Positions 1-8,315 of a DNA stretch of 64,000 nt are shown here, one piece after another. This DNA comes from Larkinella knui (GTDB taxonomy: Bacteria; Bacteroidota; Bacteroidia; Cytophagales; Spirosomataceae). The stretch spans positions 1-64,000 of the forward strand of contig NZ_RQJP01000004.1 in the NCBI RefSeq assembly GCF_003858645.1, read 5' to 3'. Both the position numbers and the translations under genes were made by a program. Under the pieces are notes generated by a model, which was given only the letters and a program-made list of their open reading frames with translations, searched no databases and was not told the DNA's origin. How positions within the stretch are numbered: the first letter of the stretch is position 1; the number at the start of each line of letters is the position of its first letter.

Positions 1-122
<122 letters not shown>

Positions 123-181
123 TAAATGATTTGTACTTATACTTTACGCAGAATCCTTACTTCTTACTTACTTGGTCAAGT

Positions 182-192
182 TGTCAAAGAAC
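182..192 (-). promoter_or_regulatory. boxA-like antitermination element in the rrn leader
   Basis: The minus strand reads GTTCTTTGACA, close to the boxA sequence of rRNA leaders (E. coli TGCTCTTTAACA). It lies about 60 nt upstream of the 16S 5' end and downstream of the rrn promoter, where Nus-factor antitermination signals normally sit. This is a motif match only. Confidence 0.6.
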
Positions 193-259
193 GTGTTTTC
201 CTCGCTTGGAAAACTGGTGCTGAACGCTTCCGTCCAGCCGTACTATCTATTTGGGACTG

Positions 260-291
260 CAAAGATACGGCTTTGTATAGCTTAGCGCAAG
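260..291 (-). promoter_or_regulatory. rRNA operon promoter (Bacteroidota -33/-7 type)
   Basis: The minus strand carries a perfect -7 box TATCTTTG (267-260, consensus TAnnTTTG). Exactly 20 nt upstream is CTTG (291-288), one base off the -33 consensus TTTG. An A/T-rich block just upstream (about 292-320) could act as an UP-like element. Transcription would start near 253 and give a leader of about 130 nt with boxA. Confidence 0.75.
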
Positions 292-370
292 TCCTTTTTT
301 GAAAAAACTTTATTTATCTTGATATTCTTTATTGGGTACAATTCAATCTCCGTATTACTCAGTTTAAGAG

Positions 371-2002
371 CTATTCGCTCTCTAAAAAAGGATAACGGAA
401 GTCGGTTGGAGGAACTAATGTCTCCTTGATGGTGCGGGCAGATACCCACCGAAGCAAGTTCAACAAGGAGCCGGCTTTGTCGTTCGTACCCGACGCCCGG
501 GCTCCTCCAAAAGGCTGTTGACCAACTACAGCTCCCGTTGGCTTGTCATTGATGTAGAAATTACCGGCGGCATTCGACAGCTTTCTCGTTACCAAATCAA
601 TGGCATAGCGATCTTTGGCAAAGAATGCTCCCGTCAATGCATAAGGGGATGTCTGGTCGACTAACTCAATGGTTTGTTCAAAATTATCGGGATGATAGAT
701 ATAAATAGTCAAAACCGGACCAAATATCTCTTCGCACATCGTTACATATAGTGGATTGGCCGCGACCAATACCGTTGGTTCCACAAAAAAACCGTTGGTT
801 TTGTCCACGTTGCCACCGGCAATCAGCTCAACCGCTGGATCAGCTTTCGCATTGGCGATATACTTACTGATTTTATCGAACGCCTTTTCATCAATGACGG
901 CGTTGACGAAATTTTGGAAGTCCTCCACACTGCCCATCCTGATGGCCTGCAGATCGGCCACGATATATTCCCGAATTTGATCCCACAGGGTCGACGGAAT
1001 ATAAGCCCGAGACGCTGCGGAACATTTCTGGCCCTGGTATTCGAATGCCCCCCGTACTAGCGCCGTGGCTACGGTTTTCGGATCGGCCGTTTCGTGGACT
1101 AAAACAAAGTCTTTTCCGCCGGTTTCACCCACAATTCGCGGGTATGATTTATATAAATGGATATTCTCTCCGATCGTTTTCCAGATTTGTTGAAAAACGC
1201 CGGTACTTCCCGTAAAGTGAATGCCCGCAAAATCAGGGTGTTTAAAAATCACTCCTCCAGCCAACGGCCCATCGACATAAATCAAATTGATAACGCCATC
1301 CGGCAATCCGGCTTCTTTGAGCACTTCCATAATCACTTGCGCGGAATAGATTTGCTGGTAGGCGGGTTTCCAGACCACGGTATTTCCTAACAAGGCGGGT
1401 GCCGTGGGCAGATTACCGGCAATGGCCGTAAAATTGAAAGGCGTCAGTGCAAAGACAAATCCCTCCAGCGGGCGGTATTCCAGCCGGTTCCAGACGCCGG
1501 CCGACGACTTCGGCTGCTGGCTGTAGATTTCCGTTGCGTAATGCACGTTAAACCGCAAAAAATCAATCAGTTCACAGGCCGAATCAATCTCGGCCTGATA
1601 GGCATTTTTCGACTGGCCCAGCATCGTTGCGGCATTGATTTTATACCGGTATGGACCCGCTAACAATTCCGCAGCTTTGAGAAAAATGCTGGCGCGGTGT
1701 TCCCACGGCAGATTGGCCCACTCCTCTTTCGCATTCAGGGCGGCTGTAATTGCCTGCTCGACATGCGACTGATCTCCTTCGTGGAAATAACCCAAAATCT
1801 GGTGCCGATTGTGTGGGGCTACCAATTCCTTCTGAATCTCGGTCCGGACCTCTTCGGCACCGATATACATGGGAATATCAAGGGTTTTCGAAGATGCTTC
1901 AGCAAGAGCCGCTTTTAATTTTGCGCGCTCGTCGGAACCGGGACGATACTCTTTAACCGGTTCATTTTGTGGAATAGGAACCTGAAAAAAGCCTACTGAC
2001 AT
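371..2002 (-). CDS. pruA: L-glutamate gamma-semialdehyde dehydrogenase (1-pyrroline-5-carboxylate dehydrogenase)
   Basis: A 543-residue aldehyde dehydrogenase of the P5CDH group. It oxidises glutamate semialdehyde to glutamate with NAD+, the second step of proline breakdown, in the cytoplasm. Visible features are the NAD-binding GSTG turn (265-268), the general-base glutamate in ETGGKD (about E293), and the catalytic cysteine in GQKCSAASRAY (about C327). A C-terminal FGGARASGTNDKAG segment is typical of P5CDH. The length matches the eukaryote-like single-domain P5CDH rather than the fused PutA. The ATG start is followed closely by conserved sequence. It sits upstream of and co-directional with the rRNA operon, with no obvious terminator between them, and it is divergent from thrC. 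No proline dehydrogenase gene is in the window. Confidence 0.95.
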   Translation of the reverse strand: MSVGFFQVPIPQNEPVKEYRPGSDERAKLKAALAEASSKTLDIPMYIGAEEVRTEIQKELVAPHNRHQILGYFHEGDQSHVEQAITAALNAKEEWANLPWEHRASIFLKAAELLAGPYRYKINAATMLGQSKNAYQAEIDSACELIDFLRFNVHYATEIYSQQPKSSAGVWNRLEYRPLEGFVFALTPFNFTAIAGNLPTAPALLGNTVVWKPAYQQIYSAQVIMEVLKEAGLPDGVINLIYVDGPLAGGVIFKHPDFAGIHFTGSTGVFQQIWKTIGENIHLYKSYPRIVGETGGKDFVLVHETADPKTVATALVRGAFEYQGQKCSAASRAYIPSTLWDQIREYIVADLQAIRMGSVEDFQNFVNAVIDEKAFDKISKYIANAKADPAVELIAGGNVDKTNGFFVEPTVLVAANPLYVTMCEEIFGPVLTIYIYHPDNFEQTIELVDQTSPYALTGAFFAKDRYAIDLVTRKLSNAAGNFYINDKPTGAVVGQQPFGGARASGTNDKAGSLLNLLRWVSARTIKETLVPPTDFRYPFLESE

Positions 2003-2160
2003 ACGTTTGTTGATTTTTGAAGCTTGCTAAAATAGATAATTGAAAGTAACTGATTTAGGTTCCCAGCGGTTTGTGACCTAGTTTTTGTCATTTGTCGATT
2101 CATTTGTTCGGTTAACGGTTTGGGGTTTCGTAACTTGCGCCAATTTTTTAGCGACTTACC

Positions 2161-3465
2161 ATGAGGTTTTACAGTACAAATAATCCTTCTGTCCGGGTTT
2201 CGATGGAAGAAGCCTTGCTCCGAAGTTTGCCAGCAGACCGGGGCCTTTATATGCCGGAGACGATCCCTTTCATGGGGGCGGATTTTTTTAATTCCATTGC
2301 TGGCGGCTCGCTGGCCGATATTGGATTTCAAATCAGTTCGGCTCTTTTCAAGGATTCCATTCCAGCGCATAAATTAGACGATCTGATTCATCACGCGTTT
2401 CCGTTCGACACACCAGTGGTGGCGCTCGAAGACGGAAAGACACATGTTCTGGAATTATTTCATGGTCCTTCGCTGGCTTTCAAGGATGTGGGCGCGCGGT
2501 ATATGGCGGCCATGATGGGGTATTATCTGGAACAATCGAATCGGGAAGTGCATATTCTGGTGGCCACTTCCGGCGATACGGGTGGGGCGGTGGCGATGGG
2601 CTTCCTAGGTGTTCCCGGTATTAAAGTTACCATTTTGTATCCGACGGGCCGCGTCAGTGAGTTGCAGGAAAAGCAGCTGACCACGCTGGGCCAGAATATT
2701 ACGGCCATCGAAGTAGATGGTTCGTTTGACGATTGTCAGGCGCTGGTAAAAACCGCCTTTACGGATTTTGAGTTGAACCAACAGTTTAGTCTGGCTTCGG
2801 CGAATTCGATTAATATTTTCCGTCTGATTCCGCAAAGTTTTTATTACGTTCGGGCCTATGGGCAAGTGAAGCATCTTGGAAAACCGGTCGTTTTTTCGAC
2901 TCCCAGTGGCAATTTCGGAAATTTGAGCGCCGGTGCACTGGCCTATAAAATGGGGTTACCCGTTCACCAATTCATTGCGTCGACGAACCTGAACTATGTG
3001 GTTCCGCAGTACCTACAGACCGGTATTTATTCTCCCAAACCGTCGGTTGAAACAATTTCAAACGCCATGGACGTCGGTAGTCCCAGCAACTTTGTGCGGC
3101 TGGTTCACTTATTCGACGATAATTTTGACACGCTGAAGCAGGTTTTATCCGGCTACTTTTTTGATGACGCGCAGACAAGGCAAGCAATGGCTGAGGTTTA
3201 TCAACAATTCCACTACGTCATGTGCCCACACACAGCCGTTGGCTATCTGGGCTTGCAGAGTTATCAACAAACCAACCCCGATGTGTGTGGAATAACGCTG
3301 GCTACGGCGCATCCGGCCAAATTCAAAGAACTCGTTGAGTCAGTTATCCACACGCCTGTGGAAATTCCGGCGGCTCTGGAAGAATTGATGAATCGACCCA
3401 AACACAGTTTTAAAATGAAGGCTGATTTTGCAGAGTTCAAGGATTTTCTTTTGCAAACCGCCTGA
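2161..3465 (+). CDS. thrC: Threonine synthase
   Basis: A 434-residue PLP enzyme that converts O-phosphohomoserine to threonine, the last step of threonine biosynthesis. The N-terminus (MRFYSTNNPS, then LLRSLPADRGLYMPE) and the PLP-lysine motif GPSLAFKDVGARY (K108) are characteristic. ATSGDTGGAVA and the glycine-rich SGNFGN loop bind the cofactor phosphate. The length is normal for the bacterial enzyme. It stands alone, divergent from pruA, and ends in a strong bidirectional terminator. Its usual partners thrA and thrB are not nearby. It is transcribed towards the oriC candidate, which is head-on to a leftward fork. Confidence 0.96.
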   Translation: MRFYSTNNPSVRVSMEEALLRSLPADRGLYMPETIPFMGADFFNSIAGGSLADIGFQISSALFKDSIPAHKLDDLIHHAFPFDTPVVALEDGKTHVLELFHGPSLAFKDVGARYMAAMMGYYLEQSNREVHILVATSGDTGGAVAMGFLGVPGIKVTILYPTGRVSELQEKQLTTLGQNITAIEVDGSFDDCQALVKTAFTDFELNQQFSLASANSINIFRLIPQSFYYVRAYGQVKHLGKPVVFSTPSGNFGNLSAGALAYKMGLPVHQFIASTNLNYVVPQYLQTGIYSPKPSVETISNAMDVGSPSNFVRLVHLFDDNFDTLKQVLSGYFFDDAQTRQAMAEVYQQFHYVMCPHTAVGYLGLQSYQQTNPDVCGITLATAHPAKFKELVESVIHTPVEIPAALEELMNRPKHSFKMKADFAEFKDFLLQTA

Positions 3466-3467
3466 AA

Positions 3468-3505
3468 AATCAAAAAGACCCGCGATTTGGCGGGTCTTTT
3501 TGATT
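3468..3505. terminator. Bidirectional intrinsic terminator between thrC and the TPR gene
   Basis: A near-perfect hairpin with stem AATCAAAAAGACCCGC, loop GATTTG and the complementary right arm. It is flanked by an A-run on the left and a T-run on the right, so it can stop transcription from both convergent genes. It overlaps the stop codon of the minus-strand gene. Confidence 0.9.
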
Positions 3506-5306
3506 AATTGATTGTATCTCCCCGCAGGGCCCGAAACCGCTTTCGGGCTTCAGCGCCAAAAATGCTGCCCGGATACTTCTGCAAAAGCTGGTTATACAGC
3601 TCCATGGCTTTCGGTTTATCCTGCTTATTTTCTTCGTACGTTTTTGCGGTCAGGAATAGCGCATCGTCTCCTAAAACGTCCTCGCCGTAGTTGGCCGATA
3701 TTTTTTCCAGATCCTGTAACGCTTCATCGATTTTATTCTGCTTGATCAGCGTAGTAGCCCGTAGCCACAGAATATTGTCAGCCAGGCTGTGATCCTTGTA
3801 TTTGGCATACATCCGATTCAACTCAAGCGCTGCCGAATCCACTTTGTTCTGGAACAACATCAGTTCAATCGACGCATACTCCTTCATGGCCGTTTCGGTA
3901 CTATCCATACCGGTATTATCCATGATGAGCAAACTCAGGGCCCCGGCATCGTTGGCAATTTCGCGACTGGTAGCCTGTTTAAGAATGTCCAGCACATCTT
4001 TCGACAGCTCAAATTCGCCTTTGTAATAGTGCAACCGGGCATTCCGCAACTTGGCTTCGTAGCCCAGCAACTCTTCTTTCTGCGATTTTTCAACTTGTGA
4101 ATACAGCAAGGTAGCTTCCCAGGGCTCCCCTTTCAGAAGGTAAATATCGCCCATATCCAGCTTGCAGCGATCGATAAAACTCTTCTCGTTTTTGCTGATT
4201 TCGGTGGCCAGTTGCAGGATTGTAATTGCCGTATCTTTTTCATCGAGGTAAAAAGCGTAAAGGCTGGCGGTACTTCTGAGTGCTTCGAGGGTCCGGTTAT
4301 TTTTCCCCAGCTCCTGAAACATTTTCTGGTAATCGGCGATTAGCTTGCGGATTTCCAGGTTATCCACCGGATACGTGTTTTTCACCTGCTCCTCCCGGGC
4401 CTTGATTACGAGCCGCCGGGCGAAGGGATAGAGCTGCCCCTGCGGATATTCCTTCGCTACGTACTCAAACATGGCCGCTGCGTTCTTATAATCTTTATTC
4501 TGGAGTGCAACCGCACCCAGATCATAAACGCGCACACCGGTCAATTTTAAGCGTTTGTCGAGCGCCCGTTCCTGAATGAATGCTTTATAAAACTCTTTCT
4601 TTTGCGTTAAGTACCAGACGAGCATCTCGGTATAAAACATCTCGTTCGGATTTTCCTGCACTTTCTTATACAGAACGGTTTCCAGCATCTTCTGATCGGC
4701 GTCTTTCAGGTTGTCCTGCAAAATAGCCTGCACATTGTCCCGATTGCCCGGTATCAGGCCCCAGTGCAACAATTCGTCGATCATGTTTTCCTTCTGCCCC
4801 ACAGCCCCATACAAGCGCGCCAGCTCGCCGGCATAGGCCAGCGGCTCCCGACTTTGTTCGCGTCCTTTCTTCAGAGCTTTAATGGCCCAATTCTGTTTAT
4901 TCCGTTCGGCAAAATCCTGCGCCAGTTCCGGCAATCCGTTAACCGTGCTTCCAGCAACGGCCATAGCTCGGTTAAAGTAAACTTCTGCTTTAGCCGAATC
5001 ACTCCGGCTTTCTTCCAGAAGGCCCGCTTGCAAAAGCACATACGGATTTTTGTCATCTGACTTCACTAACCGCCGAAGCACCTTTTCGGCATCGGGAATT
5101 TTATTCAGCCTTACTGCACTTTCCACATACCGGCTGATGGTGGGTTTACTTACCCCGGTTTTCATCAACTTCTGGTAAATGGTATATGCTTTTTCAAACT
5201 CGCCTTTTTTGAAATATTCGTCGGCCAGATCGGCTCCTTCCTGAGCAAACCCACTTAACGAGCCAACTACTAGCAGCATAAACAGTACTCCTGCTATCTT
5301 CTTCAT
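3504..5306 (-). CDS. Exported tetratricopeptide-repeat protein
   Basis: A 600-residue protein with a signal peptide (MKKIAGVLFMLLVVGSLSGFA, cleavage near AQ-EG). The rest is almost wholly TPR-like helical hairpins, for example ADEYFKKGEFEKAYTIYQKL near the N-terminus, DLGAVALQNKDYKNAAAMF in the middle and LYNQLLQKYPGS at the end. The last part resembles the tol-pal/BamD-type TPR found in cell-envelope assembly proteins. TPRs bind protein partners, so a periplasmic scaffold role is likely, but I recognise no specific function. It directly flanks the oriC candidate and is transcribed away from it. It shares the bidirectional terminator with thrC. Confidence 0.85.
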   Translation of the reverse strand: MKKIAGVLFMLLVVGSLSGFAQEGADLADEYFKKGEFEKAYTIYQKLMKTGVSKPTISRYVESAVRLNKIPDAEKVLRRLVKSDDKNPYVLLQAGLLEESRSDSAKAEVYFNRAMAVAGSTVNGLPELAQDFAERNKQNWAIKALKKGREQSREPLAYAGELARLYGAVGQKENMIDELLHWGLIPGNRDNVQAILQDNLKDADQKMLETVLYKKVQENPNEMFYTEMLVWYLTQKKEFYKAFIQERALDKRLKLTGVRVYDLGAVALQNKDYKNAAAMFEYVAKEYPQGQLYPFARRLVIKAREEQVKNTYPVDNLEIRKLIADYQKMFQELGKNNRTLEALRSTASLYAFYLDEKDTAITILQLATEISKNEKSFIDRCKLDMGDIYLLKGEPWEATLLYSQVEKSQKEELLGYEAKLRNARLHYYKGEFELSKDVLDILKQATSREIANDAGALSLLIMDNTGMDSTETAMKEYASIELMLFQNKVDSAALELNRMYAKYKDHSLADNILWLRATTLIKQNKIDEALQDLEKISANYGEDVLGDDALFLTAKTYEENKQDKPKAMELYNQLLQKYPGSIFGAEARKRFRALRGDTIN

Positions 5307-5339
5307 TTTCTTTTTTTATTAATTAAAGAATAAAAGGAT

Positions 5340-5720
5340 TTAAAGGATTGTTGGCTGTGGATATGTGGACAAGTTTGTTATTCACATTTACTATTGAAAC
5401 CTGTGGATAACGGAAATTAATTATCCACACTTATTTTATGCTTATCCACATGCAACTAGCTAATAATCAGATCAAATTTTACTTATCCACATTTTTACTT
5501 TAAAATACCGGGCAGACTTAAGCACATTTCCACAAGATAAGAAACAAACATTTCCACGTGTTGATGAATGAAAGAATAAGTTGTGGAAAATAATCGAGTT
5601 GTACACTTTCCACATGTGGGTATTTTCTTATCCACACTGTCGAATGGGTTGTCCACAGCAATTTTTGTACCCCTTCACATCTTGTCCACAGGGTTAACCC
5701 ACTTTTCCACGGACTTTTCC
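5340..5720. other. oriC: Chromosomal replication origin (oriC) candidate with a DnaA-box cluster
   Basis: About 380 bp without a gene hold at least six perfect TTATnCACA DnaA boxes: 5378-5386 (+), 5402-5410 (-), 5421-5429 (+), 5442-5450 (+), 5483-5491 (+) and 5628-5636 (+). One-mismatch boxes lie at 5356-5364 (-), 5364-5372 (-), 5649-5657 (+) and 5682-5690 (+), and several TTTCCACA or TTTTCCAC variants are also present. An A/T-rich stretch (about 5311-5350) could be the unwinding element. mnmG (gidA), a classic origin neighbour, is 2.6 kb away, and an rRNA operon departs leftwards 5 kb away. dnaA itself is not adjacent. Such box density is not expected by chance. Confidence 0.9.
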
Positions 5721-5758
5721 ACCGAATATTTGTGTTTTTTTAATTTCACATTGACCTT

Positions 5759-7366
5759 TCAAAAGGCGTCAATATCCTGACTGACATCAAAGTTTTGCTT
5801 TATTAAGATAATGCCTTTGTTTCTGGTGAAGAAGTGGATAGGCTCCGGCAACCGGTTTTCGATCAGATTACCGCTGTCCCATCGACCATTTCCGTTTTCA
5901 TCGATGATTACACGGAGCCGGTATCGACCCGGTTTTATGTTAACGAAACGGTAAGACGGGTTGTTTATTTGTTTATCAACGAGTTTAAAATTTTCATCCA
6001 GCAACTCCACAATGAACTGTTTCGCCGGGGTATTTATCCGGCCCGTCAGAACACCATATTTCTCCGGATCCCGGATGAAGTAATTGAGCTCCCCGGCTTT
6101 GGTGGAATCATTGAGAACGCTAATGAAAGCCCCCTTGCCCAATCGGATGAAAATGTTGTTGCGGGCATTGGTGGTTTTAGTCAAGATAAACCGGGTTTGA
6201 TTGTCTTCCCAGCGGTAGTCTTCCGGGCTTAATGGCAACCGGTTTGTGCTGTCACTCAAGATTTGTAATGAATCGGTTGTTAGGGTTTTTATGGGTTTCG
6301 AGAACTGGAGCACAACTTCCATTTTCCGATCGACATCTCCATTATCAGCGGGCTTGGCCGTAAACGTGACAGCTTCCGGTGTTTCACGTCGGGTGGGCGT
6401 TCTGAATTTGAATTTCTGTGTAAGCTCCGTTTTGTTCTTTAGTGAATCGGTTACTGAAATCTTCACCCGAATGGTGTCCGTGGTTGCTCTGGAATTGAAG
6501 AATGTTAGCTCGTTGGGCGTCCTGAAATACGACGGAATGCTGTCCTGGGGATTGTTGAAACGGATGGTGTAATTTTCGATACCGCGATCAAATACATACG
6601 TATACGTTGTGACAAGCTGCTGGGTTCTGATGGAACGCGGAGGTGTGTTATAAAACGAAAATAGTTGAAGTTTTAACGTGTCATTGTTGGTGGTCAGGTT
6701 TAGATCACCGGGTAAGAATGCCGCTTTTTCCGTGTTTGGATTTAAGATAAAATTTAGATTTTTATCGTCAAATGCGAATACTTTGTAACGCCCGTCCTTT
6801 ACATTTTCCAGTAAAAAAACGCCGGAAGTGTCGGTGCGCGTGAAATAGTACGGTTTTGTTTTGGTTGGTGTGAGCGTATCATTTGGAATATACAAGCCCA
6901 CTACTGTATTCAAAGTTGGCTGACCCGTTTGCAAATCGGTCACCTTCCCTCCTACTCTCAGCGAATCGATGGTGTTGCCCGTACTGAATACTAATTTGAG
7001 GCTCAGCGCCGGATTGTTTTCGGTAATATCTTTTACGGCATCCGTGAAATTGAAGGTATAAGTCGTGCTATCTCTAAACGGTTTTTCAAAAGTAAGCCGT
7101 AGACTGGTTGGTCTTATTTTAGCTTTGAAAGGCGTTTCCGGTTCTGGCGTTATCAGTACTTTCTGGTTGGGATTTTCAACCCGGATGTATTCATTGAAGA
7201 AAACTTCGACCGTTTTACCTTTGTAATTTTTCTGTTTATTGATGGGCGTACTCACCACCAGGACGGGGGCCAGCGTGTCCTTTTTGCCGCCAATCGGAGC
7301 AGCATATTGTGAACAGGAATTCAATAAAACGGTGATAATGGCGAATAGAACCAGTGCTTGTTTCAT
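5759..7366 (-). CDS. Ig-like (Big_5/SbsA-type) domain lipoprotein
   Basis: A 535-residue lipoprotein from the ATG at 7366; an in-frame TTG at 7375 lies against the upstream terminator and is less likely. The signal peptide ends in lipobox LLNSC (C18). It continues with a Big_5-type Ig-like domain (DTLAPVLVVSTPINKQ, about 33-50, through LRLTFEKPF). A carboxypeptidase-regulatory-like beta-sandwich follows (about 135-220, GRYKVFAFDDKNLN), then a second Ig-like region. The C-terminus has another CNA-like unit with GRYRLRVIIDENGNGRWD. Proteins of this layout are common in Bacteroidota; their exact role is unknown to me. It probably sits on a membrane facing the periplasm or the outside. It lies directly right of oriC and its stop codon borders the DnaA-box region. 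Confidence 0.83.
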   Translation of the reverse strand: MKQALVLFAIITVLLNSCSQYAAPIGGKKDTLAPVLVVSTPINKQKNYKGKTVEVFFNEYIRVENPNQKVLITPEPETPFKAKIRPTSLRLTFEKPFRDSTTYTFNFTDAVKDITENNPALSLKLVFSTGNTIDSLRVGGKVTDLQTGQPTLNTVVGLYIPNDTLTPTKTKPYYFTRTDTSGVFLLENVKDGRYKVFAFDDKNLNFILNPNTEKAAFLPGDLNLTTNNDTLKLQLFSFYNTPPRSIRTQQLVTTYTYVFDRGIENYTIRFNNPQDSIPSYFRTPNELTFFNSRATTDTIRVKISVTDSLKNKTELTQKFKFRTPTRRETPEAVTFTAKPADNGDVDRKMEVVLQFSKPIKTLTTDSLQILSDSTNRLPLSPEDYRWEDNQTRFILTKTTNARNNIFIRLGKGAFISVLNDSTKAGELNYFIRDPEKYGVLTGRINTPAKQFIVELLDENFKLVDKQINNPSYRFVNIKPGRYRLRVIIDENGNGRWDSGNLIENRLPEPIHFFTRNKGIILIKQNFDVSQDIDAF

Positions 7367-7375
7367 TTTTGGCAA

Positions 7376-7406
7376 TAAAAAACCCTGAATAATTGCTTAT
7401 TCAGGG
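7376..7406 (-). terminator. Intrinsic terminator after the methyltransferase gene
   Basis: On the minus strand, stem CCCTGAATAA, loop GCAA and stem TTATTCAGGG are followed by a run of T residues. It lies 17 bp after the methyltransferase stop codon and just before the lipoprotein start, so the lipoprotein needs read-through or its own promoter. Confidence 0.8.
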
Positions 7407-7422
7407 CATGAGAAATGATTTA

Positions 7423-8313
7423 TTAATTGGCCTGGGCGACATAAATCAAGCTTGAATAATTTCCTCCCTCCTGATAAGCTGCCCAATTAGAACGAATTCC
7501 ATTCCAAAAACTTTCAAAATAAGCCGGCTTTCCATCCCGGTTTTTAGTACTGAGCATGTTCACATAAAACGCATCGAAGAGCATGGGTCGCTGTTCTTTC
7601 AATTCAAAACCGTATCGTTTCAATAGCGTTTTCATCACATCCGGTGAAAAATGATACAGGTGACGGGGTACATCATAAGCAGCCCAAAACTGTTTGTAGT
7701 GCTGTGCATCCCATGACTGATAGTTCGGTACTGCGATTACCAAATGCCCTTTTTGACGACTGTGACCTCGTATCCATTCCAGTGTTTCCGGTAATTCATG
7801 GACATGTTCCAGCACATGCCACAAACTGATCACGTCGAATCGCTGGGTATCATCCAACTCAAAAATCGACTTTCCCAGCTCTACATTCGTTCGTGCTACG
7901 GCTTGTTGGCGCGTCCTGGCATCTGGTTCCGTACCCATCACTTTCCACCCGGCATTCTGGCTGGCTGCCAGAAAATAGCCAGAGCCGCAACCGATGTCCA
8001 GCAACTGGCCTTTTCGTGGTGATAAGTCGGTTATCAACTTTACTTTCTGCTTAACCGTGATCGCCCGGATGGTATGATACAACTGGCTGATAATCCCTTT
8101 GCGGGTATCGCTGTGTGAAATATATTCTTCCGATTGGTAATACTGCCCAATTTCTGCTTCTGTCGGTCGTGGATTTGTGGCTTTAAAACCGCATTTTTCG
8201 CAGCTCTGAATGATGAATTCATTCCTGGAAACCAAAAAATCTTTACAGCTTATCCAGTTTAAAAAGGAGTGATTTCCACAAACCGGGCATTCTACAAGGT
8301 GCTCAACCGTCAT
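7423..8313 (-). CDS. Class I SAM-dependent methyltransferase with N-terminal zinc ribbon
   Basis: A 296-residue protein. The N-terminus has two CxxC pairs (C9/C12 and C38/C41) that would bind zinc. SAM motif I is LLDIGCGSGYFLA (about 104-116), the acidic post-I residue lies in GTEPD, and a Methyltransf_23-type core has SLWHVLEHVHE (about 165-175). The substrate is unknown; relatives act on small molecules, polysaccharide precursors or lipids. Its ATG is 2 bp from the mnmG stop codon, so the two are almost certainly co-transcribed. It is followed by a terminator. The pairing with mnmG may reflect only position, since nothing in the sequence shows a tRNA substrate. Confidence 0.85.
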   Translation of the reverse strand: MTVEHLVECPVCGNHSFLNWISCKDFLVSRNEFIIQSCEKCGFKATNPRPTEAEIGQYYQSEEYISHSDTRKGIISQLYHTIRAITVKQKVKLITDLSPRKGQLLDIGCGSGYFLAASQNAGWKVMGTEPDARTRQQAVARTNVELGKSIFELDDTQRFDVISLWHVLEHVHELPETLEWIRGHSRQKGHLVIAVPNYQSWDAQHYKQFWAAYDVPRHLYHFSPDVMKTLLKRYGFELKEQRPMLFDAFYVNMLSTKNRDGKPAYFESFWNGIRSNWAAYQEGGNYSSLIYVAQAN

Positions 8314-8315
8314 GT

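Noticed and set aside
5550-5565. CACGTG within the oriC region as a second parS site
   Set aside because: The flanks (TTTC on the left, TTGA on the right) do not match the TGTTn...nAACA arms.
5583-5780. Short plus-strand open frame inside the DnaA-box region
   Set aside because: Its codons are made of the DnaA boxes themselves and it has no protein-like features.
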